Source: Mucilaginibacter sp. SJ (GTDB lineage: Bacteria > Bacteroidota > Bacteroidia > Sphingobacteriales > Sphingobacteriaceae). Taken from it: DNA of 64,000 nt. Below the pieces are notes generated by a model. It worked only from the letters and a program-made list of their open reading frames with translations, had not been told where the DNA came from and made no database searches. Shown in pieces: positions 17,201-25,125 of the stretch (its first letter is position 1; each line of letters starts with the position of its first letter). The DNA is taken from positions 6,324,001 to 6,388,000 of the forward strand of contig NZ_CP118631.1 in the NCBI RefSeq assembly GCF_028993635.1, read 5' to 3'. A program made the translations under genes and the position numbers.

Positions 17201-17718
17201 TGGGGCATGATTTTAGGTACAAGCAATTTAATCTGCACCTGTTATTTGATGCCCAGGTTGGCGGCGTGTCATATTCGTTATCAAACTATAAACTGGCCGA
17301 GCAGGGTAAAACAACGCTTACCTTACCGGGCAGGTATAACGGCATCATAGGTAAGGGTGTTATCCAAAACCCTGACGGCAGCTACAGACCGAACGATGTT
17401 ATTGCAACAGATGTTGACGGTTACTACCGCTCACACTATGGTATTGATAACGCCGAAGGTAATACGTTTTCAACCAACTTCCTGAAATTCCGCGAGGCAA
17501 GGTTTGACTATTCATTAAGCCCGCGTTTAGTTAAACGCCTTGGTTTGCAGCGTGCTACGGTTGGTGTATATGGTCGTGACCTATACATCTGGACTAAGTG
17601 GCCAATCTTCGATCCCGAATTTGGTACGCTTTCGGGTACCGACATTGTACAGGGATTTGAAGTGGCACAGTTTCCATCAACCCGCACATTTGGTTTTAAC
17701 ATAGTTATTGGCATTTAA
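14266..17718 (+). CDS. SusC/RagA TonB-dependent transporter with STN signalling domain
   Basis: Outer-membrane receptor of 1150 residues. After a signal peptide ending near KAQ (residue 25) comes an STN domain (about 30-105, GIMLKDAFQQIEKSGDISIS) that would contact FecR. Next is a carboxypeptidase-regulatory-like domain (about 112-195, GKVVDEKSEPLPGATVKVPG), then the LNEVVVTALGIKRE segment, the plug (about 205-345, ending VTVLKGPGAAALYGQRGANG) and the beta barrel to the C-terminal NIVIGI. Domain order and size are normal for this class. With the SusD-like, DUF5689, phosphoesterase and phosphodiesterase genes downstream in the same direction, it probably imports a phosphorylated or phosphodiester compound, but the substrate is not visible in the protein itself. 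Confidence 0.95.
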   Translation: MKKLWLLTMLFFLQLPFGGINAKAQTVINKRITFGAEGIMLKDAFQQIEKSGDISISYNNSLLDDKRKVHITKAERSLGETLDLLLKGTTCTYRVAGERNILVIAKTQDRGSIKGKVVDEKSEPLPGATVKVPGTGATAISGVDGSYTLNIVPGTYTVEASFISYETKRIQNVSVSSNANTVLNITLSPADNKLNEVVVTALGIKREDKSLGYSAPVIKGDQLTGALSGNWTDALSGKVAGLNLIRSNSGPAGSNKIILRGENNLTGDNEALIVVDGVVINQGSGRRTSNSGESAYGTSSDNMPADYGSNLNDINPEDIETVTVLKGPGAAALYGQRGANGAIIITTKSGKKHSGLGITFNSNASLESVNRWPDLQYEYGQGTAGSRYYSFGAGPDGASTSATSSAYGPKFDGQLFYQLDPVTQKQSTTRTPWVPYKNQIRDFFDVGQTFTNSVSVDGGSDKTTARFSATNVTNHWITPNTGYTRNSIALSVNSKINDKLTINAKVNYNNKNSDNLPGAGYGNQSLMYWFIFWQPNANLNWLKNYWKNGQDGKAIFYPFSSFPENPYAVSYEFINKSNRNSVTGNVEALYNVTKEFSVQVRATLDMGYEQRAQQRPYDAGTKYPKGSYRTQNIYSEEQGADFLLKYNKKITHDVNITATAGGSMLRNNYNRDEVRADSLVYPGVYSMANNAGPLVTLPYKSKYAINSFYGLLSTSFKDYLYMDLTARQDWISTLATANRTDQVGFFYPSASMSFLPSEAFKLPKFIDYAKVRASLAGVGSGTTNPYQTSFNYVSAGSTYAGGLQNPRTLSNPDLKPLRTTTLEVGAEARMFSNRLGFDIALYTGNTKNQILSRTVDQSSGYNQAVINVGKVNNKGIEISLNGTPIRKANVFSWNVTATFSANKNTIEQLADSAVVLRNGPTGGGQIVARVGGSMGDMYGRGYLRSPDGQIVYDASTGFAKLSDDLVYLGNTIPKWKASMGHDFRYKQFNLHLLFDAQVGGVSYSLSNYKLAEQGKTTLTLPGRYNGIIGKGVIQNPDGSYRPNDVIATDVDGYYRSHYGIDNAEGNTFSTNFLKFREARFDYSLSPRLVKRLGLQRATVGVYGRDLYIWTKWPIFDPEFGTLSGTDIVQGFEVAQFPSTRTFGFNIVIGI

Positions 17719-17729
17719 TAATTAACAAT

Positions 17730-19220
17730 ATGAAAAGGAACGGATATATACTTATATCAATGATGATGTTGTTCGTTAGCATAATGTCGTCATGTAAAAA
17801 GGATTTTATTGCACTTAATACTGATCCCAACGGTACGCCTAATGCTTTGCCGCAGCAATTGCTGGCCCCGGCATTGGTGAATACATTGGGTACTAATATG
17901 CTTCGTGCCCGAAATTTTAATAACGAGCTGATGCAGGTTACTGTAGATGCAGGCGATTCGGAGGGCAGAGTGTTCAGGTATGATATTAAACGTACCTGGG
18001 CCGATGTTACCTGGAATGCATGGTACACGCAGTTAACCAACTTTAAAGATATTTATACTATTGCCGGCAAGGAGGTTACCTACAACAAAACTTATATGGG
18101 GATATCGCTCATATGCCAGGCATGGTTGTATTCAATGCTTACCGATACTTATGGTGATGTACCTTACTTTGATTCAAATAAAGGCAAGGACGGAAATTTT
18201 ACGCCTAAGTTTGATAAGCAGAAAGATATCTACCTGGATATTTTCAAAAACCTGGAAGCAGCAGATACCCTGCTTAATGCATCGGCAAATGTTGTAGCAG
18301 GAAGCGATCCTGTGTTTAACGGGATTGCTTTAAAATGGCGCAAGTTTGGTAACACGCTTTATTTAAGGTTGTTGTTAAGGATATCGGGCAAAGCCGATGT
18401 TTCGGCTGATGTGATAGCTAAGATCAAACAGATCGTTGACACCAACCCCGATGCTTACCCTATCATGGGCAGCAATGATGATTCGGCAGTTTTACGTTGG
18501 ACAGGCTCCGGTGCTTTAACATCGCCGTTTATTGGCGGAGTACGTGAACAGGACTGGCGGCAACCCGGCGTTTGTGAGTTTTTTGTAAATAACCTTGCTA
18601 AATGGGCCGATCCGCGGTTGACGAGCAACCGCTGGTCGATATCAAGTTACCAGGGTGGCATACAGGGTATTCCGAGTGGTTATGCACCAGGTGAAAATGT
18701 TGGTATCAAATCATATTTCCTTTCTACCACATCAACAACTACCTTAATGAACGACCCGTTGATGGGTAATATCATGAACTATTCGGAGTTACAGTTTATC
18801 CTTGCCGAGGCTGCTGCCAAAGGCTGGATAGCCGGAGATGCATCAGTCTACTACAAAAATGGCGTTCAATCGGGCATCACGTTCTGGATCCCAACCTATG
18901 CGGTGCCTATTGATACCTATTTAGCAGGCGCTGATATCACCTGGGATAATGCTGCTCCGCTTGATGAAAAGATGGAAATGATCCATGTTCAAAAATACTA
19001 CTCGATGTTTTACACCGATTTTGAGCAATGGTTTGAGTACCGCCGCACAGGTCACCCGGTATTGCCAAAAGGTAATGGTTTAAGGAACAACGGCATTATG
19101 CCGGCAAGGCTGCAATACCCGGTTTATGTTCAATCGGCCAATCCCGATAGTTACAAGGCTGCTGTGTCCGTGCAGGGTGCCGATGAGATTAGTACGCAGG
19201 TGTGGTGGCAAAAACAATAA
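17730..19220 (+). CDS. SusD-like lipoprotein (SusD_2 type)
   Basis: Surface lipoprotein of 496 residues beginning 11 bases after the SusC stop. The signal ends at lipobox MSSC (Cys22) and the mature start KKDFIALNTDPNGTPN is the hallmark of the SusD-like_2 group, which pairs with SusC proteins in loci that often lack glycan hydrolases. TPR-like helices are seen near residues 110-150 (ICQAWLYSMLTDTYGDVPYFD) and the conserved NTLYLRLLLRISGK lies near 205. The C-terminal ELQFILAEAAAKGW at about 350 and FEQWFEYRRTGHPVL near 430 are also typical. It would cap the SusC barrel and bind the ligand. Confidence 0.93.
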   Translation: MKRNGYILISMMMLFVSIMSSCKKDFIALNTDPNGTPNALPQQLLAPALVNTLGTNMLRARNFNNELMQVTVDAGDSEGRVFRYDIKRTWADVTWNAWYTQLTNFKDIYTIAGKEVTYNKTYMGISLICQAWLYSMLTDTYGDVPYFDSNKGKDGNFTPKFDKQKDIYLDIFKNLEAADTLLNASANVVAGSDPVFNGIALKWRKFGNTLYLRLLLRISGKADVSADVIAKIKQIVDTNPDAYPIMGSNDDSAVLRWTGSGALTSPFIGGVREQDWRQPGVCEFFVNNLAKWADPRLTSNRWSISSYQGGIQGIPSGYAPGENVGIKSYFLSTTSTTTLMNDPLMGNIMNYSELQFILAEAAAKGWIAGDASVYYKNGVQSGITFWIPTYAVPIDTYLAGADITWDNAAPLDEKMEMIHVQKYYSMFYTDFEQWFEYRRTGHPVLPKGNGLRNNGIMPARLQYPVYVQSANPDSYKAAVSVQGADEISTQVWWQKQ

Positions 19221-19252
19221 CAAACCGGTTTTAAAACTAAGATATCCATAAA

Positions 19253-20752
19253 ATGAAAAAGATATATTTATTACTGGTGCTTGCAACGGCTGTCAGTATA
19301 AGTTCATGTAAAAAGAATAAATATGCCGAAGGTACATTAAGCCCTATCATAGCTGTTGTTGACCTTAGGAATATTTATAAAGGCTCGGATGTTGTGCTTA
19401 ACAGCAGCAATATGGGCGGAGCCAAGGAAATAGTAGGTGTTGTAATCTCAAACGCCGCTGCAGGCAACAGCCCGGCTGGCATATTAGTGGTACAAAATAA
19501 TCGGAGAAATGCAATAAGAGGGATTTCCCTTGAAATAGGAAATACAGCTGCAAACTATGTTCCCGGCGATTCGGTGGTGGTGCAGGTGGAGGGTGCAACG
19601 CTTACTAAAGTAAACGGCAGTATGCGTGTTAAAGGCTTTACCGAAAGTTCGGTGAATAAAGTTGGTACTAACAAAACTGTCAAAGTTCAGTCCGTCCCAT
19701 CAGCAACCTTGCTGGCTTCGCCTGATGTTTATGAAGAAACATTGGTTACAGTAGCAAAAGCCGTAACCAATCCGGAGCCGCAACAAGGCGAAACCTACGC
19801 CGGCGATAAAACCATTAATGACGGTTTTGGCAAAATAACCATGCACACTGAGGCTAATGCAAGCTTTGCCACAACTGAACTACCGTTCAGCGCTAATTTT
19901 AGCGGGATCCCATTCGCGATAACATCAGGTGCAGATACCAAATTGCAGCTTTGGCCTCGTACTATTGACGATGTATTTACGCTTGCAGCAAGCAAACCAT
20001 CGCCAATCATAATAACCGGATACCTTACCAATCCTTCGGGCAGCGATGCTGATTATGAGTATATCCAGTTCAAGGCAACTAAGGATATCGACTTTTCGGT
20101 AACCAATTATGCTGTAGTAACCTGTAATAACGCTGGTACCAACCCGGCACCTGCCAATGGCTGGGCGCAAGGTTTGGCAAAAACCTACAAGTTTAACCTT
20201 ACATCCGGCACAGTTAAAAAAGGGCAGTTTTTTTACGTAGGGGGTAATAAAAATATCTGGGGCAAGGGCTCAACAGATATCAGCTCATCCAACTGGATCA
20301 ACAGCACCATGTATGCCGAAGTGCCGGGTGCTGATTTCGGTAATGTAACTACCAATCTGCTGGCTAACAGTGGTAACGTAGCAGGAGTTTCAGTTTTTGC
20401 GGGCATAACAGTTAATGCCTCAAGCGTTCCGCTTGATGTGATCATGTATGGTGGCGGTGGCACCGTGTACTCGGCTGGCCCGCCGGAGATTGGTTACCGC
20501 ATCACCAATACCGATTACTACAGTACCATTAACCCGGTAACCCGCACCGAGCAGGGCTTTTATGGCGGCGGCTCCAATACGTCAAAACTACCTTTACCAA
20601 CCGATGGCTTATTTAGCCAGTTAGGCGGTGTTTATGATGCGCTTACCGGAAGATGGGTGGCCGGCCGCACAGTAACCAGCGTTACACTTACACTAACATC
20701 GCCAATTAGCACCATTGAAACGGCTACAGGCGTAACAACAATTCAGAACTAA
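19253..20752 (+). CDS. DUF5689 domain lipoprotein
   Basis: Lipoprotein of 499 residues with lipobox SSC (Cys19) followed by KKNKYAEGTLSPIIAVVDLRNIYKG, the usual beginning of DUF5689 proteins. The N-terminal 230 residues resemble an OB-like beta domain (GDSVVVQVEGATLTKVNGSM), and the remaining part is rich in Gly, Asn and Ser with beta-strand spacing, which would suit a lamin-tail or immunoglobulin-like surface domain. No catalytic motif is visible. It follows SusC and SusD in the same direction with 32 bases between, and probably acts as an accessory surface-binding protein. Function of the family is not established as far as I know. Confidence 0.85.
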   Translation: MKKIYLLLVLATAVSISSCKKNKYAEGTLSPIIAVVDLRNIYKGSDVVLNSSNMGGAKEIVGVVISNAAAGNSPAGILVVQNNRRNAIRGISLEIGNTAANYVPGDSVVVQVEGATLTKVNGSMRVKGFTESSVNKVGTNKTVKVQSVPSATLLASPDVYEETLVTVAKAVTNPEPQQGETYAGDKTINDGFGKITMHTEANASFATTELPFSANFSGIPFAITSGADTKLQLWPRTIDDVFTLAASKPSPIIITGYLTNPSGSDADYEYIQFKATKDIDFSVTNYAVVTCNNAGTNPAPANGWAQGLAKTYKFNLTSGTVKKGQFFYVGGNKNIWGKGSTDISSSNWINSTMYAEVPGADFGNVTTNLLANSGNVAGVSVFAGITVNASSVPLDVIMYGGGGTVYSAGPPEIGYRITNTDYYSTINPVTRTEQGFYGGGSNTSKLPLPTDGLFSQLGGVYDALTGRWVAGRTVTSVTLTLTSPISTIETATGVTTIQN

Positions 20753-20808
20753 AAAAGCGTAAAGGCTGGTGGTAAATTGATAAAAATAAAAAGCGTCGGA
20801 TAGTGCGA

Positions 20809-20924
20809 TTCCCCTCTCGAGAGAGGGGTGGAGGGGTGTGTTTCTGCTTCGATAAGCAAGTCGCAAAACACACCCCTGCCAACGCTCTACCTAAAGCGCC
20901 CCCTCTCAAGAGGGGAACTTATAT
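20809..20924. repeat. Intergenic palindrome with CCCCTCTC/GAGAGGGG ends
   Basis: CCCCTCTCGAGAGAGGGG opens the block, GAGGGGTGTGTTT and AAACACACCCCT form the inner dyad, and CCCCCTCTCAAGAGGGG closes it. The whole forms a large nested hairpin. An in-frame GTG-type start for the phosphoesterase falls inside the element, but the ATG at 20996 with its own signal peptide is the better start. Confidence 0.7.
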
Positions 20925-20995
20925 TTATCACCGGCCTTCTTTCTTCTACACTTACCAAAGCTCAGCACCTGTTTGAGCTTCGAAAATATTATCAA

Positions 20996-22411
20996 ATGAA
21001 CAGAAGATCATTTTTACAGGGCGTTGGCCTTATAACCGGCGGTGCATTCATATCGCTCCGTGCAAATGGGTTCACCCAGCTACTAACAACTGATACCGTA
21101 AAAGGCCGCGTTACCGTTGGCAAAAAAGGCATAAAAGAGGTTGTAATATCTGATGGCTTTTCAGTAGTGCTTACTGATGATAAGGGTAATTACGAACTTA
21201 CACCCAATGAAAAAGCCAAAAGCATTTTCATGAGCACGCCATCAGGCTACGAGTTTAAAACCGACTATAACGTTGCCAAACATTACGAAAACATAGGCGG
21301 CAGTTCGCATTTTGATTTTAAACTGCAGGCTTTAAATGCAGATGACAATAACCATCATTTCATTATCTGGGCCGATCCGCAGGTAAAAAACAAAAAGGAT
21401 GTAAAGCAGATGATGGATACCTCGGTTCCTGACACCATCGCTACCATAAAATCATTAGGTAAAAATGCACTGGTACATGGCATTTGCGTAGGCGACATTG
21501 TTTGGGATAACCACGAGCTTTTCCCTGCTTATAATGAAGCTGTGGCGCAAATGGCGATCCCGTTTTTCCAGGCGATAGGTAATCACGACATGGATTACCG
21601 CCAGGGCGGCGATGAAACATCGGATGTTACTTTTAAGAAGATCTATGGCCCAACCTACTACTCATTTAACCGCGGTAAAGCACATTATGTAGTGCTCGAT
21701 AATGTTCGTTACCTTGGTGTTGAACGTGAGTATGACGGCTATATCACCGAAGACCAGCTAAACTGGCTGGCTAAAGATCTGCAATACGTTAAGAAAGATC
21801 AGTTACTGATCATCAACCTGCATATCCCGGTTTATAACCAGGTGAAAAATAACAAGGACTTTTATAAAGTATTAGATGGTTTCAGCAATGTACACATCAT
21901 GTCGGGCCATACGCATTATCATGATAACAATATCACCAATGGCATTTTTGAGCACAACCACGGTACAGTATGCGGCGGCTGGTGGACGGGGCCTATTTGC
22001 GTTGATGGTACCCCACGTGGATACGGCGTGTATTCAGTAACCGGTACTGAGCTGAAATGGTACTATAAATCTACAGGTTTGCCTGCCGAAAACCAGATCA
22101 GTGTTTATGCCGAAAAACTAACCGACCAGATGCGCCTCATTGCCAACGTTTGGAATTATGACCCCGAGTGGAAAGTTGTGTATTATTTAGATGACAAACC
22201 GATGGGAGCGTTGTCAAAAGAGCAGGGATATGATCCCTTATCGGTAAGTTTGTATAAAGGCGATCAGCTACCGGCAGGCCGGCATTTTGTGGAGCCGCAT
22301 GAAACGGGGCACCTGTTTGTGGCGCACTTTGAGCTAACGGTTAAGAAAGTTAGGGTTGAAGCTACCGATCGTTTCGGAAATAAATATTCAAACGAATTAG
22401 ATGCGAAATAA
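20996..22411 (+). CDS. Calcineurin-like metallophosphoesterase, exported
   Basis: A 471-residue enzyme starting at MNRRSFLQGVG, a twin-arginine-like or Sec signal (the frame is open further upstream into an intergenic repeat, which is not credible coding). An N-terminal Ig-like domain (about 30-105) precedes the catalytic domain. The metal ligands are visible in order: WADPQ, GDIVWDNHE, GNHD, LHIP and GHTHYH, the signature of the calcineurin superfamily. The C-terminal 130 residues form the beta domain usual in MetallophosC proteins. The last 11 bases overlap the start of the glycerophosphodiesterase gene, so the two are translationally coupled. The likely role is removal of phosphate from phosphomonoesters or diesters imported by the upstream SusCD. 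Confidence 0.9.
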   Translation: MNRRSFLQGVGLITGGAFISLRANGFTQLLTTDTVKGRVTVGKKGIKEVVISDGFSVVLTDDKGNYELTPNEKAKSIFMSTPSGYEFKTDYNVAKHYENIGGSSHFDFKLQALNADDNNHHFIIWADPQVKNKKDVKQMMDTSVPDTIATIKSLGKNALVHGICVGDIVWDNHELFPAYNEAVAQMAIPFFQAIGNHDMDYRQGGDETSDVTFKKIYGPTYYSFNRGKAHYVVLDNVRYLGVEREYDGYITEDQLNWLAKDLQYVKKDQLLIINLHIPVYNQVKNNKDFYKVLDGFSNVHIMSGHTHYHDNNITNGIFEHNHGTVCGGWWTGPICVDGTPRGYGVYSVTGTELKWYYKSTGLPAENQISVYAEKLTDQMRLIANVWNYDPEWKVVYYLDDKPMGALSKEQGYDPLSVSLYKGDQLPAGRHFVEPHETGHLFVAHFELTVKKVRVEATDRFGNKYSNELDAK

Positions 22412-23306
22412 AATAAACATTGTTACCGGTATAAGTCTTATCTTGTTATCAGGCTTTACTGTTGTTAAAAACATGGAACTAAAAAATGCAGATTTCCCCT
22501 CATTCAGTGCCGAAGCGCATCGCGGTGGCAGGGGACTGAGGCCCGAAAATACCATTCCTGCAATGAAAAACGCCATCGATCTGGGTGTTGTCACCACGCT
22601 GGAGATGGATACGCACATTACCGCGGATGGGCAGGTGGTTTTATCGCATGATGAATATATTAACCCGCTGTTTTCGCTTACGCCTGATGGTAAGGAGATT
22701 AGCAAGGAAGAAGCTAAAAACCTGATCCTCTATAAAATGAAATATGAGGATCTGAAAAAATATGATGTAGGTTCAAAACCGTACAGCAAATTTCCGCGCC
22801 AGCAAAAAATCAAAACCTATATGCCGCTGCTGTCTGAATTGATTGATTCGGTACAGCATTATATTAAGGTAAATCATAAAAAGCCGGTATTCTACAACAT
22901 CGAAACTAAATGCTCACCCGAAGGTGACGGCATTTATAATCCGGCTCCAGACGAGTTTGTGGATAAGTTGATGGCTGTTTTGATCGAAAAAAAGATCCTG
23001 CCCTACGTGGTGATCCAGTCGTTTGATAAACGTACGCTGCAGATCATCCACAAAAAATACCCTGATGTACGTACTTCTTATCTTATCGAAAACAAAAAAT
23101 CGTTTGAAGATAATATGGCCGATCTGGGTTTTACCCCATTCATCTACAGTCCGGATTATAAGTTGGTTGATGCCGACCTGGTAAAGAAATGCCATGATGC
23201 AAAGATTAAAGTATTACCATGGACCGTAAACACCAAAAAGGAAATTGAGCAACTTAAAAGTTTAGGTGTTGATGGTGTGATTTCTGATTATCCGGATTTG
23301 TTTTAA
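22401..23306 (+). CDS. Glycerophosphodiester phosphodiesterase
   Basis: Exported protein of 301 residues with a weak N-terminal signal (KINIVTGISLILLSGFTVV). The GDPD TIM barrel starts with AHRGGRGLRPENT at about 39-51; His and Arg of HRG and the Glu of PEN are catalytic and metal-binding residues. LEMDTHITADGQVVLSHDE (about 72-90) gives the E-x-D pair and second His, and the final QLKSLGVDGVISDYPDLF is the standard end of the family. It cleaves glycerophosphodiesters to an alcohol and glycerol 3-phosphate. The start overlaps the phosphoesterase gene by 11 bases, giving a two-step phosphodiester to phosphate route in one operon. Confidence 0.93.
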   Translation: MRNKINIVTGISLILLSGFTVVKNMELKNADFPSFSAEAHRGGRGLRPENTIPAMKNAIDLGVVTTLEMDTHITADGQVVLSHDEYINPLFSLTPDGKEISKEEAKNLILYKMKYEDLKKYDVGSKPYSKFPRQQKIKTYMPLLSELIDSVQHYIKVNHKKPVFYNIETKCSPEGDGIYNPAPDEFVDKLMAVLIEKKILPYVVIQSFDKRTLQIIHKKYPDVRTSYLIENKKSFEDNMADLGFTPFIYSPDYKLVDADLVKKCHDAKIKVLPWTVNTKKEIEQLKSLGVDGVISDYPDLF

Positions 23307-23571
23307 GTGGGACTATAAATAAAAACATAACTTCTTGCGCTCATTTATAATGAGTGCTTAAAATGGGCTTGCGTTTGTAACGCAACGGGCGATACAATCG
23401 CCAAATCATGTTAAGCGCTCGTTGCAAACGAGCGCAAGTTAAAAGTTTTATTTAGGGCGCTCACGCCAAATAAGCTGAATGTAATGTCAATTTCCGATAA
23501 TCTAAACATTAAATTTAAATGTGATATTGCAATTGTTAAAACGTTTTATCACATTTAACCAACAACCAATC
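23307..23571. repeat. Palindrome-rich spacer between GDPD and GH29 genes
   Basis: Contains a perfect 9-base stem GCGCTCGTT-GCA-AACGAGCGC at 23415-23435, and around it imperfect inverted and direct copies of GCGTTTGTAACGC and GGGCGATACAATCGCC. The sense of the elements resembles dispersed palindromes rather than a single terminator. The last 60 bases are AT-rich and probably hold the GH29 promoter, though no consensus is clear. Confidence 0.5.
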
Positions 23572-24972
23572 ATGTTTAAGTTAAAAGCTATTTGCTTTAT
23601 TGCGATTTGTGCTGCGTCCCTCTCACTAAAAGCACAAACGGCACAGCAGCCTGTAAAACCGCTTGCCCAGCTTCAGCAGGAATTTGTCGACCTGCGTTTC
23701 GGTATGTTCATCCATTTTAACATTCCAACTTATATGGATCAGGACTGGGCCGATCCTGATGCTTTGCCAACCATCTTCAATCCTAAAAAATTGAATTGCG
23801 ACCAGTGGGCAAAGGCTGCAAAATCGGCCAACATGACTTACGGTTGCATCACCACCAAACATCACAGCGGTTTTTGTATCTGGGACACCAAAACAACCGA
23901 TTATAACGTGATGAACAGTCCGCTGAAAAAGGATGTAGTAAAAGAGTATACCGATGCTTTCAGGGCTAATGGCTTAAAAGTGTTCCTGTATTATTCTATT
24001 TTGGATACCCACCACAGGTTAAGGCCAAACATGATCACGCCAAAGCATATTGATATGGTAAAAGCGCAGATCACCGAGCTGATGACCAAATACGGCGAGA
24101 TTTCGGCCCTGATCATTGACGGATGGGATGCACCATGGTCGAGGATCTCATATGATGATGTTCCGTTTGAAGAAATCTACACATTGGTAAAATCATTGCA
24201 GCCAAACTGTTTGGTGATGGACCTGAATGGCGCCAAATATCCTGCCGAAGGCATGTATTATACTGATATCAAAACTTACGAAATGGGAGCAGGTCAGCGG
24301 GTTTCAACTAAAGATAACCGGATGCCGGCCATTGCCTGTTTACCGTTGCAGGCCAATTGGTTTTGGGAAACAAGCCACCCAACAACCCCGGTTAAGGAAC
24401 CTGCTAAACTGGTTAACGATATCCTGAAACCGTTGAACAATGTCGACTGTAATTTTATTCTGAATGTAGCGCCTAACCGCGATGGCTTGTTTGACGATAA
24501 CGCTCTTGCCGCACTTAAGGAAATTGGTAAGCTTTGGAAAAACGAAGGCCCGGTAGCTAAGCTTTCTACGTTGGATGCACCGATCATCTCATCAAACATT
24601 GCAAAAAATCAGCCGGCAAGCGCAAGCTGGAGCGATGATTCGGCTATTATGGATTTTGCTAACGATGATGATTTTCATAGCTCATGGGTGTCAAACCCAA
24701 CAGTTAAAAATCCATGGTACGAGATAGATTTTAAGAAAGACCAGGCGCTGAACACCATCGTTATTGCTGTAGAAAAACCGAACATATCGCATTACCGCCT
24801 GGAATATTACCTGAACGGAAGCTGGAAACCCTTGTTTGATGGCGAAAACGCTAACAAGATTAAAGTACACCGTTTTGACAGGGTATGGGCCGGTAAGGTT
24901 CGGATCTCGATAGATAAAGCCGATCACCAGGTATCAATAGCCGAGTTCCAGGTTTATAACGAAAGAAGATAA
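23572..24972 (+). CDS. GH29 alpha-L-fucosidase with C-terminal discoidin-like domain
   Basis: A 466-residue exported enzyme; the start MFKLKAICFIAICAASLSLKAQ gives a signal peptide, while an earlier in-frame GTG adds 17 unconvincing residues. The TIM barrel (about 35-340) shows LRFGMFIHFNIPTY, TTKHHSGFCIWDTKTTDYNV and SALIIDGWDAPW, where the Asp of IIDG is the expected nucleophile of GH29. VAPNRDGLFDDNAL closes the barrel. Residues 345-466 form a beta-rich F5/8 type C-like domain (NIAKNQPASASW then WYEIDFKK), probably sugar-binding. A good terminator follows 30 bases after the stop, so this gene is a unit separate from the GH95 gene. It would release fucose from plant or algal glycans. Confidence 0.92.
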   Translation: MFKLKAICFIAICAASLSLKAQTAQQPVKPLAQLQQEFVDLRFGMFIHFNIPTYMDQDWADPDALPTIFNPKKLNCDQWAKAAKSANMTYGCITTKHHSGFCIWDTKTTDYNVMNSPLKKDVVKEYTDAFRANGLKVFLYYSILDTHHRLRPNMITPKHIDMVKAQITELMTKYGEISALIIDGWDAPWSRISYDDVPFEEIYTLVKSLQPNCLVMDLNGAKYPAEGMYYTDIKTYEMGAGQRVSTKDNRMPAIACLPLQANWFWETSHPTTPVKEPAKLVNDILKPLNNVDCNFILNVAPNRDGLFDDNALAALKEIGKLWKNEGPVAKLSTLDAPIISSNIAKNQPASASWSDDSAIMDFANDDDFHSSWVSNPTVKNPWYEIDFKKDQALNTIVIAVEKPNISHYRLEYYLNGSWKPLFDGENANKIKVHRFDRVWAGKVRISIDKADHQVSIAEFQVYNERR

Positions 24973-25001
24973 TACACTATAACTGAAACTTACTAAGGAA
25001 G

Positions 25002-25027
25002 ACCCGCCCGCAAGGCGGGTTTTTTTG
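25002..25027 (+). terminator. Intrinsic terminator after the GH29 gene
   Basis: Seven-base GC-rich stem ACCCGCC / GGCGGGT around a CGCAA loop, followed by seven T residues. It lies about 30 bases beyond the GH29 stop, in the right orientation. Confidence 0.9.
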
Positions 25028-25125
25028 TTTGCTGTAACCCGTTTTTGTATATTAAAATGCCAATAAGCATTATTTTTTATCGCTGTTGCATTGGTATACT
25101 TGTAAAAATAATTTTAACCAATTTT

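Noticed and set aside
20828..20995. 56-codon N-terminal extension of the phosphoesterase
   Set aside because: It translates an intergenic palindrome; the ATG at 20996 begins a good export signal.
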